Positions 42,332-50,817 of a stretch of DNA of 64,000 bases are shown here, piece after piece; position 1 is the first letter of the stretch, and each line of letters opens with the position of its first letter. The stretch spans positions 4,367,501 through 4,431,500 of the forward strand of contig NZ_JAZHRX010000001.1 of the NCBI RefSeq assembly GCF_036924645.1, written 5' to 3'. The notes under the pieces are model-generated. The model was not told the origin of the DNA. It ran no database searches and worked only from the letters and a program-made list of their open reading frames with translations. The translations under genes and the position numbers were made by a program. Source of the stretch: Bradyrhizobium sp. AZCC 2176 (GTDB lineage Bacteria; Pseudomonadota; Alphaproteobacteria; Rhizobiales; Xanthobacteraceae).

Positions 42332-43303
42332 TTATTGCGGCGGCTTGTCGAACTTCTTGACCACTTCGGCCCACTTCACAATATCGCCGCGCAGAAATTT
42401 GTCGAACTCATCCGGCGTCATCGACATAGGAACAGCGCCCTGCTGGGTCCAGAGCTTGACGATATCGGGTCGTTTCACAACTGCGTTCACGGCCGCATTG
42501 AGTTTGTCGACGATCGGCTTTGGCGTGCCCGCCGGCGCCATCAGGCCGAGCCAGATCGTGGCCTCATAGCCGGGAATGCCGGCTTCGATCACTGTCGGCG
42601 CATTGGGCAGGACGGTCGATCGCGTCTTGCCCGTGGTGGCCAGCGCGCGCACCTGATTTTCGGCGACGTTGGGTGCCATCGCCGGAACCGCGTCGATCAT
42701 CATCTGCACCTGGCCGCCGATCACGCCGCTGCGCGCCTCGCCGCTGTTGCGGTAGGGCACGTGCAAGACGTCGATGCCGGCCATGGCTTTGAACAGTTCG
42801 CCCGCCATGTGGTACGGCGTACCCTGGCCTGATGACGCGTAGTTCAATTTCCCGGGCTGCGATTTGGCGAGCGCGATGAACTCCTGCAGCGTCTTCGCCT
42901 GCACGGAGGGATGAACCACGATGACGAGGTCGGAGTAGTTGACCGGCGCGATCGGCGCGAGATCGCGCATCAGTTCGTATTTGCGCTGCGGGACCAGCGA
43001 TTCATTCGCGGTCTGGGTATTGGACATCATCAGCAGCGTGTAACCGTCCGGCGGCGACTTGGTGACTTCCTGCGTGCCGATGACACCGCCGGCTCCCGTG
43101 CGGTTTTCGATCACGAAGGGCTGGCCGAAACTCTCCTGCAGAATGTTGCCGATCTGGCGGGCGGTGACGTCGGCTGGCCCGCCGGCGCCGAATGGAACAA
43201 TCACCTTCACCGGCCGGGAGGGGTAATCCTGCGCCTGCGCACCGGTGAGCGATATTGCGAGCAGAGTTGCAGCCAGAGCCAATACAATTCGTGGGCCCGT
43301 CAT
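42332..43303 (-). CDS. Bug/TctC-family substrate-binding protein
   Basis: 323 residues with a signal peptide cleaved near GAQAQD. The Bug motifs are YPSRPVKVIVPFGAGGPAD and ENRTGAGGVIGTQEV. It is the first gene of the operon that continues with the IorAB-like enzyme and the ModA-like protein, so it probably binds the substrate of that hydroxylase in the periplasm. It is divergent from the TAT-exported binding protein gene, with about 170 bp between starts. Confidence 0.87.
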   Translation of the reverse strand: MTGPRIVLALAATLLAISLTGAQAQDYPSRPVKVIVPFGAGGPADVTARQIGNILQESFGQPFVIENRTGAGGVIGTQEVTKSPPDGYTLLMMSNTQTANESLVPQRKYELMRDLAPIAPVNYSDLVIVVHPSVQAKTLQEFIALAKSQPGKLNYASSGQGTPYHMAGELFKAMAGIDVLHVPYRNSGEARSGVIGGQVQMMIDAVPAMAPNVAENQVRALATTGKTRSTVLPNAPTVIEAGIPGYEATIWLGLMAPAGTPKPIVDKLNAAVNAVVKRPDIVKLWTQQGAVPMSMTPDEFDKFLRGDIVKWAEVVKKFDKPPQ

Positions 43304-43477
43304 TTCTCCATCCCCTGACTCTTTTTGTTCCTTTCGGCAAGTTTAGCTGCAATGCGAACGGGCTGTCGACGAAAGACTGGCTGCGCGCGTTTGAAATAAA
43401 AGATAGGCTCGGGTGTAGCGGTCCGAGCAGGGACGAGCCCGAACAGAAGGCTCAACAAACGGCAATTGGGAGCGCCA

Positions 43478-44542
43478 ATGAAAAACTCGATCTCGCGACG
43501 CAATGTGCTCCAGGGCGCCGCCGCCGTTTTCGCAGGCGCAGCATTTTCCACGCGCGTCATGGCCGCTGCGCCGTCGCCGGAGGCCGTGACGCCGGCGCTG
43601 ATCGACGCGGCGAAGAAGGAAGGCAAGGTCATCTATTACACCTCGACCGATTTGCCGGTCGCGGAGAAGCTGGCCAAGGCGTTCGAGGCGAAATATCCGG
43701 GCATCGCGGTGCGCGTCGAGCGCACCGGTGCCGAGCGCGTATTCCAGCGCATCGGCCAGGAATATTCCAGCAATATCCACGCCGTCGACGTGGTGAACTC
43801 GTCCGACGCCGCGCATTTCATCGTCTGGAAGCGCGACGGCATTCTGGCGCCTTACGTACCGGAAGAGGTGGCAAAATTCTATCCGGCCGAGCACAAGGAC
43901 CCGGACGGCCAGTTTGCGAGTTTTCGCGTCTGGCTCAGCATCATCGCCTACAACACCAATCTGGTGAAGGCGGAGGACGCGCCGAAGAGTTTTGCCGATT
44001 TGCTCGATCCCAAATGGAAGGGCAAGATCGTCAAAGCGCATCCGGGTTACAGCGGCACCATCATGACCGCGACCTACCAGATGCAGCGCGATCTCGGCTG
44101 GAGCTTCTTCGAGCAGCTTGCCAAGCAGAACATCATGCAGGTGCAGTCATCGGCTGATCCGCCGAAGAAGCTCGATCTCGGCGAGCGCGCGGTGATGGCC
44201 GACGGCAACGAATACAACATCTTCCAGATGAAGGAGGCGGGGCGTCCGGTCGAACCGGTTTATGCCGCAGAAGGGTCGCCGCTGATCATCGGGCCGAACG
44301 GCGTCTTCAAGGATGCACCGAATCCGAACGCCGCAAGGTTGTTCCAGTCGTTCAGTCTCAGTCGCGAGGCCCAGCAACTCATCATCGATGTCGGCGGCCT
44401 CCGCTCGGTGCATTCGCAAACCGTCGAAAAGGCGGGACGCAAGTCGCTGAAGGACATCAAGACCATGAAGGACGACGCCGCGGCGGTAGAGAAGGAGAGC
44501 GAATCGATCAAGGCGCGCTACACAAAAATCTTCCGCATTTGA
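43478..44542 (+). CDS. TAT-exported ABC-type substrate-binding protein (iron/small-molecule group)
   Basis: 354 residues from the ATG at 43478 with GGGAG upstream. The start has a twin-arginine signal, SRRNVLQGAAAVFAGAAF. The mature fold is the type 2 periplasmic-binding fold (FbpA-like): VIYYTSTDLPVAEKLAKAFE, DLLDPKWKGKI and HPGYSGTIMTATYQ. No permease or ATPase genes are linked; the operon continues with an MmgE/PrpD protein after a start-stop contact. The protein may share a transporter encoded elsewhere. Confidence 0.82.
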   Translation: MKNSISRRNVLQGAAAVFAGAAFSTRVMAAAPSPEAVTPALIDAAKKEGKVIYYTSTDLPVAEKLAKAFEAKYPGIAVRVERTGAERVFQRIGQEYSSNIHAVDVVNSSDAAHFIVWKRDGILAPYVPEEVAKFYPAEHKDPDGQFASFRVWLSIIAYNTNLVKAEDAPKSFADLLDPKWKGKIVKAHPGYSGTIMTATYQMQRDLGWSFFEQLAKQNIMQVQSSADPPKKLDLGERAVMADGNEYNIFQMKEAGRPVEPVYAAEGSPLIIGPNGVFKDAPNPNAARLFQSFSLSREAQQLIIDVGGLRSVHSQTVEKAGRKSLKDIKTMKDDAAAVEKESESIKARYTKIFRI

Positions 44543-44547
44543 CCGAT

Positions 44548-45921
44548 ATGGCCTCCGGACTGCCCAGGATTTCGGTCGCCGAAACGCTTGCCGAAAAGAT
44601 CGTCGCACTGCGATCCGGCGCATTGCCGGCTGCCACCGCGCGCAAATGCGAGGACCTGCTGATCGACGTGATCGGACTATGCGTCACCGCGCGCAACGAG
44701 GCCTACGTCAGAAGCGCGCTCGGGGGTTGCGACGATGACGGCCTGTGTACCGCGATTGGGCATAAGCGTGCGCTGAACGCGGCAGGAGCCGCCTTCGTCA
44801 ACGGCACCGCCGCGCATGGCGAGGATTTCGACGACACGTTTGAGGGCGGCCCGGTTCATGCAGGCGCCGTGATCGTGCCGGCTGTGCTCGCTGCCTGCGA
44901 GCGGCATAACCCTGACGGCCGAATGGCGCTGGTCGGGATCGCCGTCGGCACCGAAGTGCTCTGCCGGCTGAGTCTCGTGGTGCCAAAGGCCGTCCACAAA
45001 GCCGGCTTCCATCCGACAGCGATCTTCGGCGCTATGGCCGCGGCCGCCGGTGTCGGTACAGCGCTTGGTCTCAATGCCAGGCAGATCGTTGATGCGCTCG
45101 GCATCGCCGGCAGCATGGCCGGCGGCATTATCGAATATCTCGCCGAAGGCGCCTGGACCAAACGGCTGCATGCCGGATGGGCGGCGCAGTCCGGTATCCG
45201 CGCCGCGCTGCTGGCGCGGGCAGGGTTCGTCGGCCCGCGCACGGTTTTCGAAGGCGTGCACGGATTGTTCCATGGCTTTGCACACACCACGGAGGGGGAT
45301 TACGGCGCGTTGACCAGCGATTTCGGCACCCGCTGGGTAACGGACACGCTGGCGTTCAAGCCTTATCCATGCGGGACGATGGCGCAGCCCTATATCGACT
45401 GCGCGCGCCGGCTGGCCGCGCGTGGCATCAAACCCGAGGATGTCACCGAGATCGTCTGCGAGGTGGCGGAGGGAACGGTGCACCGGCTGTGGGAGCCGCT
45501 CGCCGACAAGCAGCGTCCGCGCAACGGCTATGCCGCGAAATTCGCCGTGCCTTATCTGCTGGCCACCGGATTCGTGCATGGCGGGGTCGGGCTCGGCGCG
45601 TTCACGGAAGGCGCGATCAGCGATCCGCGTGTGCTGGCGCTTGCAGCCAAGGTGAAGTTCGTGATTGACCCGGATAATCCCTATCCGAACAATTATACTG
45701 GCCATATCCGCGCCGTGCTCAGGGACGGCAGCGTAGTTGAGGAGCGTCAACCGTACTTGCGCGGCGGCGCACAGGAGCCACTGACGCGGCAGGATGTGAT
45801 CGACAAGTTTTTGCTCAGCGCGGAGCATGGCGGTTGGAGCGCCGTGCAAAGCGACGCGGCGCTGAAATTGATGGCGGGGCTGTACAATGGCTGCATCGAT
45901 CTTTCCTCGTTACGCGGGTAG
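44548..45921 (+). CDS. MmgE/PrpD-family protein
   Basis: 457 residues from the ATG at 44548; a TTG at 44539 overlapping the previous stop is an alternative. It has the helical MmgE/PrpD fold with NGTAAHGEDFDDTF, HPTAIFGAMAAAAGVGTAL and KPYPCGTMAQPYIDCA. The family includes 2-methylcitrate dehydratase, cis-aconitate decarboxylase-type enzymes and many members of unknown substrate. The neighbours (SDR, molybdoenzyme, enoyl-CoA hydratase) are not those of the methylcitrate cycle, so a different carboxylic acid is likely. Confidence 0.82.
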   Translation: MASGLPRISVAETLAEKIVALRSGALPAATARKCEDLLIDVIGLCVTARNEAYVRSALGGCDDDGLCTAIGHKRALNAAGAAFVNGTAAHGEDFDDTFEGGPVHAGAVIVPAVLAACERHNPDGRMALVGIAVGTEVLCRLSLVVPKAVHKAGFHPTAIFGAMAAAAGVGTALGLNARQIVDALGIAGSMAGGIIEYLAEGAWTKRLHAGWAAQSGIRAALLARAGFVGPRTVFEGVHGLFHGFAHTTEGDYGALTSDFGTRWVTDTLAFKPYPCGTMAQPYIDCARRLAARGIKPEDVTEIVCEVAEGTVHRLWEPLADKQRPRNGYAAKFAVPYLLATGFVHGGVGLGAFTEGAISDPRVLALAAKVKFVIDPDNPYPNNYTGHIRAVLRDGSVVEERQPYLRGGAQEPLTRQDVIDKFLLSAEHGGWSAVQSDAALKLMAGLYNGCIDLSSLRG

Positions 45922-45927
45922 CGGCTC

Positions 45928-46680
45928 ATGACCAAGGAACTCGCCGGCAAGGTCGCTGTCGTCACCGGCGCAGGCCGCAATATCGGCCGCGCGATCGCGC
46001 TGACCCTGGCGGAGGGCGGCGCGTCCATCGTGGTCAATGCGCGCAGCAACCGCGCCGACGCGGAAGCTGTTGCACGCGAGATCGAAGCCGCAGGTGGCAA
46101 GGCGCTGGTTCAGATCGGCGACGTCGCCGACGCCATGGCGGTGCAGGCCATGGCGGATGCTGCCGTGAAGCAATTCGGCCGTATCGATATCCTGGTCAAC
46201 AACGCGGCGCTGCGCCGCGAAAAGCCTTTTGCCGAGATGGACTACGCGGCGTGGCGCGAAATCCTCGATGTGACCCTCGATGGAACGTTTCATTGCGTGA
46301 AGGCCTGTCTGCCGGCGCTACGCAAGTCAGGTGCGGGAACCATCGTCAATATCGGCGGCCTCAGTGCGCATACGGGCGCGAAGAATCGCGCGCATGTGGT
46401 GACGGCGAAGGCGGGCATCATTGGCCTGACGCGGGCGCTGGCCCACGATCTTGCCGATGACGGCATCACCGTGAACTGCGTGGTGCCCGGGCTGATCGGC
46501 ACGCCACGTCCCAAGGACAGACCGGAGCCGGCGCACCATTTGATCCATCAGACCATCACCGGCAATCGGGGCATGCCGGAAGACGTCGCCGCAACCGTGC
46601 GTTTCCTGTCCGGGCCCGCCGCGCGCTACATCAACGGCCAAGCCATCCACGCCAATGGCGGCGCCTATTTAGGCGCCTGA
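45928..46680 (+). CDS. SDR-family protein lacking the catalytic tyrosine
   Basis: 250 residues with the classical Rossmann fold: cofactor motif TGAGRNIG (13-20), NNAA at 91-94 and a Ser at 146. The YxxxK position reads VVTAK (157-161), so Lys161 is kept but the catalytic Tyr is Val157, with His156 next to it. It is either a reductase with an unusual mechanism or a non-catalytic member. The C-terminus ends in GGAYLGA, as in classical SDRs. It starts 6 bp after the MmgE/PrpD stop. Confidence 0.8.
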   Translation: MTKELAGKVAVVTGAGRNIGRAIALTLAEGGASIVVNARSNRADAEAVAREIEAAGGKALVQIGDVADAMAVQAMADAAVKQFGRIDILVNNAALRREKPFAEMDYAAWREILDVTLDGTFHCVKACLPALRKSGAGTIVNIGGLSAHTGAKNRAHVVTAKAGIIGLTRALAHDLADDGITVNCVVPGLIGTPRPKDRPEPAHHLIHQTITGNRGMPEDVAATVRFLSGPAARYINGQAIHANGGAYLGA

Positions 46681-46764
46681 TGCATGGCTAAAGGCCGTTT
46701 TTGCAGGTGCACCGCCGGACAAACCCTCTCGGCGACCGCGGCGTTTGATGTTACCTAGAAACGC

Positions 46765-48861
46765 ATGAACCAGCATGCCAAGGTCGATATCCGCCACTCC
46801 ACCTGTCCGCACGATTGTCCGTCGGCCTGCGCGCTCGACATCGAGGTAATCGACGGTCGTTCGATCGGCCGGGTCCGCGGCTCCAAGCTGCAGACCTACA
46901 CGGCGGGCGTCGTCTGCGCCAAGGTCGCGCGCTACGCCGAGCGCATTCATCACCCGGATCGGCTGCTCCATCCGATGCGCCGCACCGGGCCAAAGGGTTC
47001 GGGCCAGTTCGCGCGGATTTCCTGGAATGAGGCGCTCGATGAAATCGCCGCGCGCTTCGATCAGGCCGAGCGCGAATTCGGCGCCGAATCCGTCTGGCCG
47101 TATTACTATGCCGGCACGATGGGGCTCGTCATGCGCGACGGCATTAATCGCCTTTCGCATGTGAAGAAATATTCGCGCTTCTATTCGACCATCTGCGCCA
47201 ACATCGCGCGCGTCGGATTTGCCATCGGCACCGGCAAGATCGCCGGCGTCGATCCGCGCGAGATGGGGGCATCCGATCTCGTCGTGATCTGGGGCACCAA
47301 TCCGGTGAACACCCAGGTCAACGTGATGACGCATGCCTCGCGCGCCCGCAAGGAGCGCGGCGCGAAGATCGCGGCGATCGACGTCTACAATAACGACACC
47401 ATGAAGCAGGCAGATATCAAGATCCTGCTCCGTCCCGGCACCGACGGCGCCTTCGCTTGCGGCGTCATGCATGTGCTGTTTCGCGAGGGTTACGCGGACC
47501 GCGCCTATATGGATCGCTACACCGATTGTCCCGGCGAGTTGGAAGCGCATCTGGCAACACGTACGCCGGAATGGGCCTCGAAAATCTCGGGCGTGCCGGT
47601 CGACGAGATCGAGGCATTTGCGCGCCTCGTCGGCCAAACCAAACGTTCCTTCTTCCGGCTCGGCTACGGCTTTACCCGCAGCCGCAACGGTGCGGCGCAG
47701 ATGCACGCGGCGCTTTGTATCCCGGCCGTGACGGGCGCCTGGCAATATGAAGGCGGCGGCGCATTCTTCAACAATGCCGGCATCTGGAAGTTCAACGAAT
47801 CCATCATCGAGGGCCACGATGCGATCGACCGAACCACACGCTGGCTCGACCAGTCCAAAATCGGCCGCATCCTGACCGGCGATACCGAGGCCCTGAAGGG
47901 CGGCGGTCCCGTCAAGGCGATGCTGATCCAGAACACCAATCCGGTGACGGTCGCGCCCGAGCAGGCGCTGGTGCGTCAGGGCTTCGCGCGCGAGGATCTG
48001 TTCGTCGCGGTACATGAGCAGTTCATGACCGAGACGGCGGCCATGGCCGACATCGTACTTCCGGCCACGATGTTCATGGAGCATGACGATCTCTATTACG
48101 GCGGCGGGCACCAGCATATTTCGGTGGGCGCGAAGCTGATCGATCCGCCCGGCGAGTGCCGTTCCAATCACGAGGTGCTGCAAGGCCTCGGCCGCCGCCT
48201 CAACGCCGTGCATCCCGGATTTGAGATGACGCCGCGCGAGTTGATCGATGCGACCCTGAAGCAGAGCGGCCACGGCGATATCGAGACGCTGGAAGCCGAT
48301 CTGTGGCGCGATATCCAGCCGGATTTTCGCACCTCCCATTATCTCGACGGCTTCGCGCACGCCGACAAGAAATTTCACTTCAAGGCCGACTGGGCGAATC
48401 CGCCGTGGGGCAATCCGGGCCTTGGTCCGTGGGCCGAGATGCCCTCGCTGCCCGATCACTGGACGATCATCGAGGAGGCGGATGAGAAGCATCCGTACCG
48501 CCTGGCGACGTCGCCATCGCGCAGCTATCTCAACACCAGTTTCAACGAGACGCCGGGATCGCAGGCCCGCGAGGGCATGCCTTCGGTAATGATGCATCCG
48601 GAGGACGCCGCAGGCCTTTCGATCGCCGATGGCGACGCCGTGACGCTCGGCAACACGCGCGGTGAAACTACGCTGACCGTGAAATTGTTCGACGGCGTGC
48701 GGCGCGGCGTTCTGATCGCCGAATCCATCCATCCGAACAAGGCCCATATCGGCGGCCGCGGCATCAACATGCTGACCGGGGCCGAAACGGTCGCTCCCGT
48801 CGGCGGCGCGGCGTTCCATGACAACAAGGTGTGGGTGAAGAAGGCTGCGCCCGCCGGCTAA
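46765..48861 (+). CDS. Bis-MGD molybdenum oxidoreductase (BisC/formate-dehydrogenase superfamily)
   Basis: 698 residues. The N-terminal [4Fe-4S] site is CPHDCPSAC plus Cys51 (Cys14, 18, 22, 51), and the three catalytic domains and a C-terminal dinucleotide-binding domain follow (SYLNTSFNETPG, then MMHPEDAAGLSIADGD). The STICANIA segment offers a Cys as a possible molybdenum ligand. It has no TAT signal, so it is cytosolic. No electron-transfer subunit is next to it. Many such soluble members hydrate or dehydroxylate organic substrates, as acetylene hydratase and pyrogallol hydroxytransferase do, and the position between an SDR and an enoyl-CoA hydratase fits a catabolic role. Substrate unknown. 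Confidence 0.85.
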   Translation: MNQHAKVDIRHSTCPHDCPSACALDIEVIDGRSIGRVRGSKLQTYTAGVVCAKVARYAERIHHPDRLLHPMRRTGPKGSGQFARISWNEALDEIAARFDQAEREFGAESVWPYYYAGTMGLVMRDGINRLSHVKKYSRFYSTICANIARVGFAIGTGKIAGVDPREMGASDLVVIWGTNPVNTQVNVMTHASRARKERGAKIAAIDVYNNDTMKQADIKILLRPGTDGAFACGVMHVLFREGYADRAYMDRYTDCPGELEAHLATRTPEWASKISGVPVDEIEAFARLVGQTKRSFFRLGYGFTRSRNGAAQMHAALCIPAVTGAWQYEGGGAFFNNAGIWKFNESIIEGHDAIDRTTRWLDQSKIGRILTGDTEALKGGGPVKAMLIQNTNPVTVAPEQALVRQGFAREDLFVAVHEQFMTETAAMADIVLPATMFMEHDDLYYGGGHQHISVGAKLIDPPGECRSNHEVLQGLGRRLNAVHPGFEMTPRELIDATLKQSGHGDIETLEADLWRDIQPDFRTSHYLDGFAHADKKFHFKADWANPPWGNPGLGPWAEMPSLPDHWTIIEEADEKHPYRLATSPSRSYLNTSFNETPGSQAREGMPSVMMHPEDAAGLSIADGDAVTLGNTRGETTLTVKLFDGVRRGVLIAESIHPNKAHIGGRGINMLTGAETVAPVGGAAFHDNKVWVKKAAPAG

Positions 48862-48932
48862 TTCCCACTTGCAGTCTACCGCCATCCTGCCGCAAATGTT
48901 TTCAAAGCAACAGCAGACAAGCGAGCGGGACA

Positions 48933-49715
48933 ATGACCGACACGAGCAGCGTGATACGCGAGAAGCGTGGACAGGCGTTCTGGATTACCATCAACCGGCC
49001 GGACAAGCGCAACGCCATCAATGCCGACGTGGTCGCCGGCATCGCCCGTGGCTATCGCGAAGCGCATGACGACAAGGATGTCCGCGTCATCGTGCTGACG
49101 GGGGCGGGCGACAAGGCGTTTTGCGCCGGCGCCGACCTGCAGAACAGCGGCGCAGCGTTTGCGACGGATTTTTCCAGACCCAATGTCGACTACGCCGATC
49201 TGCTGCGGCTGTCGCAGAACGCCACCAAGCCCGCAATCGCGCGGGTGGGCGGCGTCTGCATGGCCGGCGGCATGGGGTTGTTGTGCATGACCGACATGGC
49301 GGTCGCCGCCGATCACGTGATTTTCGGTTTGCCCGAGGTGAAGGTCGGCGTGTTCCCGATGCAGGTGCTGAGCCTGCTGCAGTCGATCGCGCCAAGGCGG
49401 CTGGTCAGTGAATGGTCGCTGACCGGCGAGCCGTTCGACGCGCACATCGCTAAGGAAGCCGGCCTCCTGAACTACGTCGTGCCGTCGGCCGAGCTCGACG
49501 CCAAGGTCGAGTGGCTGGTCAGCCGCATCGTCGACAAGTCGCCGACCGCGATCCGGCGCGGCAAATACGCCATGCGGGCGATCGCCTCGATGTCGTTCGA
49601 TGAAAGCATCGCCTACACCGAAAGCCAGATTGCGTTGCTGGCGATGACGGAAGACGCCAAGGAAGGCCTCAAGGCCTTCAGTGAAAAGCGCAAGCCCGCG
49701 TGGACGGGCAAATAG
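48933..49715 (+). CDS. Enoyl-CoA hydratase/isomerase-family protein
   Basis: 260 residues from the ATG at 48933, preceded by GAGCGGGA; the frame is open to 48831 but there overlaps the molybdoenzyme. The crotonase oxyanion-hole motifs are AFCAGADL (near 64-71) and VGGVCMAGGMGLLC. In place of the two catalytic Glu positions of mitochondrial hydratase, the second segment reads LPEVKVGVFPM with one Glu, so the reaction may be isomerase- or hydrolase-like. It closes the operon and a hairpin follows. Confidence 0.85.
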   Translation: MTDTSSVIREKRGQAFWITINRPDKRNAINADVVAGIARGYREAHDDKDVRVIVLTGAGDKAFCAGADLQNSGAAFATDFSRPNVDYADLLRLSQNATKPAIARVGGVCMAGGMGLLCMTDMAVAADHVIFGLPEVKVGVFPMQVLSLLQSIAPRRLVSEWSLTGEPFDAHIAKEAGLLNYVVPSAELDAKVEWLVSRIVDKSPTAIRRGKYAMRAIASMSFDESIAYTESQIALLAMTEDAKEGLKAFSEKRKPAWTGK

Positions 49716-49733
49716 CTTGGTGGCCGTTTCTAC

Positions 49734-49755
49734 GCGAGCTCTAGAGAGAGCTCGC
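49734..49755. terminator. Perfect hairpin after the enoyl-CoA hydratase gene
   Basis: GCGAGCTC (49734-49741) and GAGCTCGC (49748-49755) are perfect 8-bp arms with a 6-base loop, 19 bp past the stop. No T-tract follows, so termination would be weak. Confidence 0.45.
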
Positions 49756-49784
49756 AAAGGTAAATCAATGGCTTACGACGCTTT

Positions 49785-50078
49785 TTAGATGTCATTTTGA
49801 GGAGGGGCTGGGGCAGCTTTTGTTCGCTCCTCACGATGCTTCTTGGAGCCCGAGATCAGCTGTTTTCGCGTGCGCTTGGCATATGTTGGCAGCTGGCGTG
49901 TCGATCGATGACGGGCCGCGGCACGTAACTCAGCATCTGTAAGATCGCTGTCGGCACCTTCCGTGAAGCCACCGTGGCGGAACGAGGCAAATGAGAGTTC
50001 AGGTCGAAGTCCGCCGGCTTCGATCCCTCGCGCGATTATGAGTCGCTCGCCGGAGGCACTCGCCTTCGGGGCCCGCCG
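49785..50078 (-). pseudogene. Tyrosine recombinase (phage integrase) C-terminal remnant
   Basis: An uninterrupted minus-strand frame without a start encodes the catalytic C-terminus of a tyrosine recombinase. It contains SFASFRHGGFTEG (the Arg-His box), then a helix, AARHRSTRQLPTYAKRT with the His/Lys-box and the nucleophile-type Tyr, then a charged tail ending KAAPAPPQNDI. The N-terminal two thirds is missing. The remnant marks past insertion of a mobile element next to the hipBA and nucleotidyltransferase genes. Confidence 0.7.
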
Positions 50079-50361
50079 TCATTTCATTCCGGCGTCGCTA
50101 TCACTGCCCCTATGCGGGTGCCTTAACCGGTCTCGCGACTGCAGTCGGTCCCGCGTCCCGCCGCGGTTCCCGCGTCGGCGCTATGCTGACGCTCCTGCCG
50201 CTGCCTCTTTCTCCTGCCTGCGCTTCGCTCCGGCGCGATCTCACTTGTCACGGGTTGGGGGAGCAAAATTGGAGGCTCGATGCGAGCTACAGCAATCATC
50301 ATGGAGCCGCCCCCGTTTGGGTGGCTCAGGTGCGTTTCGCAAAGTCAGTCGAATATGGTTC

Positions 50362-50398
50362 ATAAATAGATCGTATATATCCAAATGGGTTGTTTATA
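50362..50398. promoter_or_regulatory. Probable HipB operator, copy A
   Basis: ATAAATAG, two bases, CGTATA, then TGTTTAT 29 bases from the element's first base. The 7-bp ends ATAAATA and TGTTTAT form an imperfect inverted repeat. A second copy with identical internal spacing lies 72 bp downstream. Confidence 0.55.
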
Positions 50399-50433
50399 CC
50401 ACATGCCCATCGACACTTTCGTCGGATTGTTAT

Positions 50434-50470
50434 ATAAATAGGCCGTATAAGGTAATATGATCTGTTTATG
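50434..50470. promoter_or_regulatory. Probable HipB operator, copy B
   Basis: The same element as copy A: ATAAATAGGCCGTATA at 50434-50449 and TGTTTAT at 50463-50469, again 29 bases apart. It ends 11 bp before the hipB ATG and overlaps AT-rich -10-like sequence (TATAAG, TAATAT). Confidence 0.55.
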
Positions 50471-50481
50471 GACATCACGTA

Positions 50482-50817
50482 ATGCCGAAAACCCAACGCC
50501 CTCTCTCGCCCTATGCCGCTGATGCGGTGGCCCTTCTTGGCCAGCTCATTCGCAAGGCACGCATTGAACGCAAGCTCAAGGCCGTCGAGGTGACCGACCG
50601 GGCGGGGATCTCGCGTGGCCTCCTGCGGCGCATCGAGACGGGCGACGCCGGATGCACGATCCGCGCGGTCTTCGAGGTCGCGACTATTGTCGGCGTGCGA
50701 CTATTCGATACCGATCAAGCCGCACTATCCAAGGCGGTCGAAACCAGTCGCGAAATAATGACGCTGCTGCCGAAATCGGTTCGCAGTCCGCGCATCGAGG
50801 CCGACGATGACTTCTGA
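50482..50817 (+). CDS. hipB: HipB-like antitoxin (XRE family)
   Basis: 111 residues with an XRE helix-turn-helix at about 28-60 (KAVEVTDRAGISRGLLRRIETGD) and an acidic C-terminal tail (EADDDF). Its stop overlaps the hipA start by 11 bp, the usual translational coupling of hipBA modules. It would bind the two duplicated operator elements upstream and repress the operon together with HipA. It is longer than E. coli HipB (88 aa). Confidence 0.8.
   Translation: MPKTQRPLSPYAADAVALLGQLIRKARIERKLKAVEVTDRAGISRGLLRRIETGDAGCTIRAVFEVATIVGVRLFDTDQAALSKAVETSREIMTLLPKSVRSPRIEADDDF

Larger units (their letters stand above)
49716..50481. other. Accessory-island edge: integrase remnant and hip control region
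   Basis: About 765 bp without an intact gene. It contains a hairpin (49734-49755), an integrase C-terminal remnant on the minus strand, GC-rich sequence with no clear signal (50080-50330), and the AT-rich hip operator region. Confidence 0.6.

Noticed and set aside
46669..48933. 754-codon open frame on the minus strand
   Set aside because: It lies antisense to the molybdoenzyme gene, which has clear motifs. Its translation is Arg/His/Asp-rich with no recognisable domain, as expected for an antisense shadow in GC-rich DNA.
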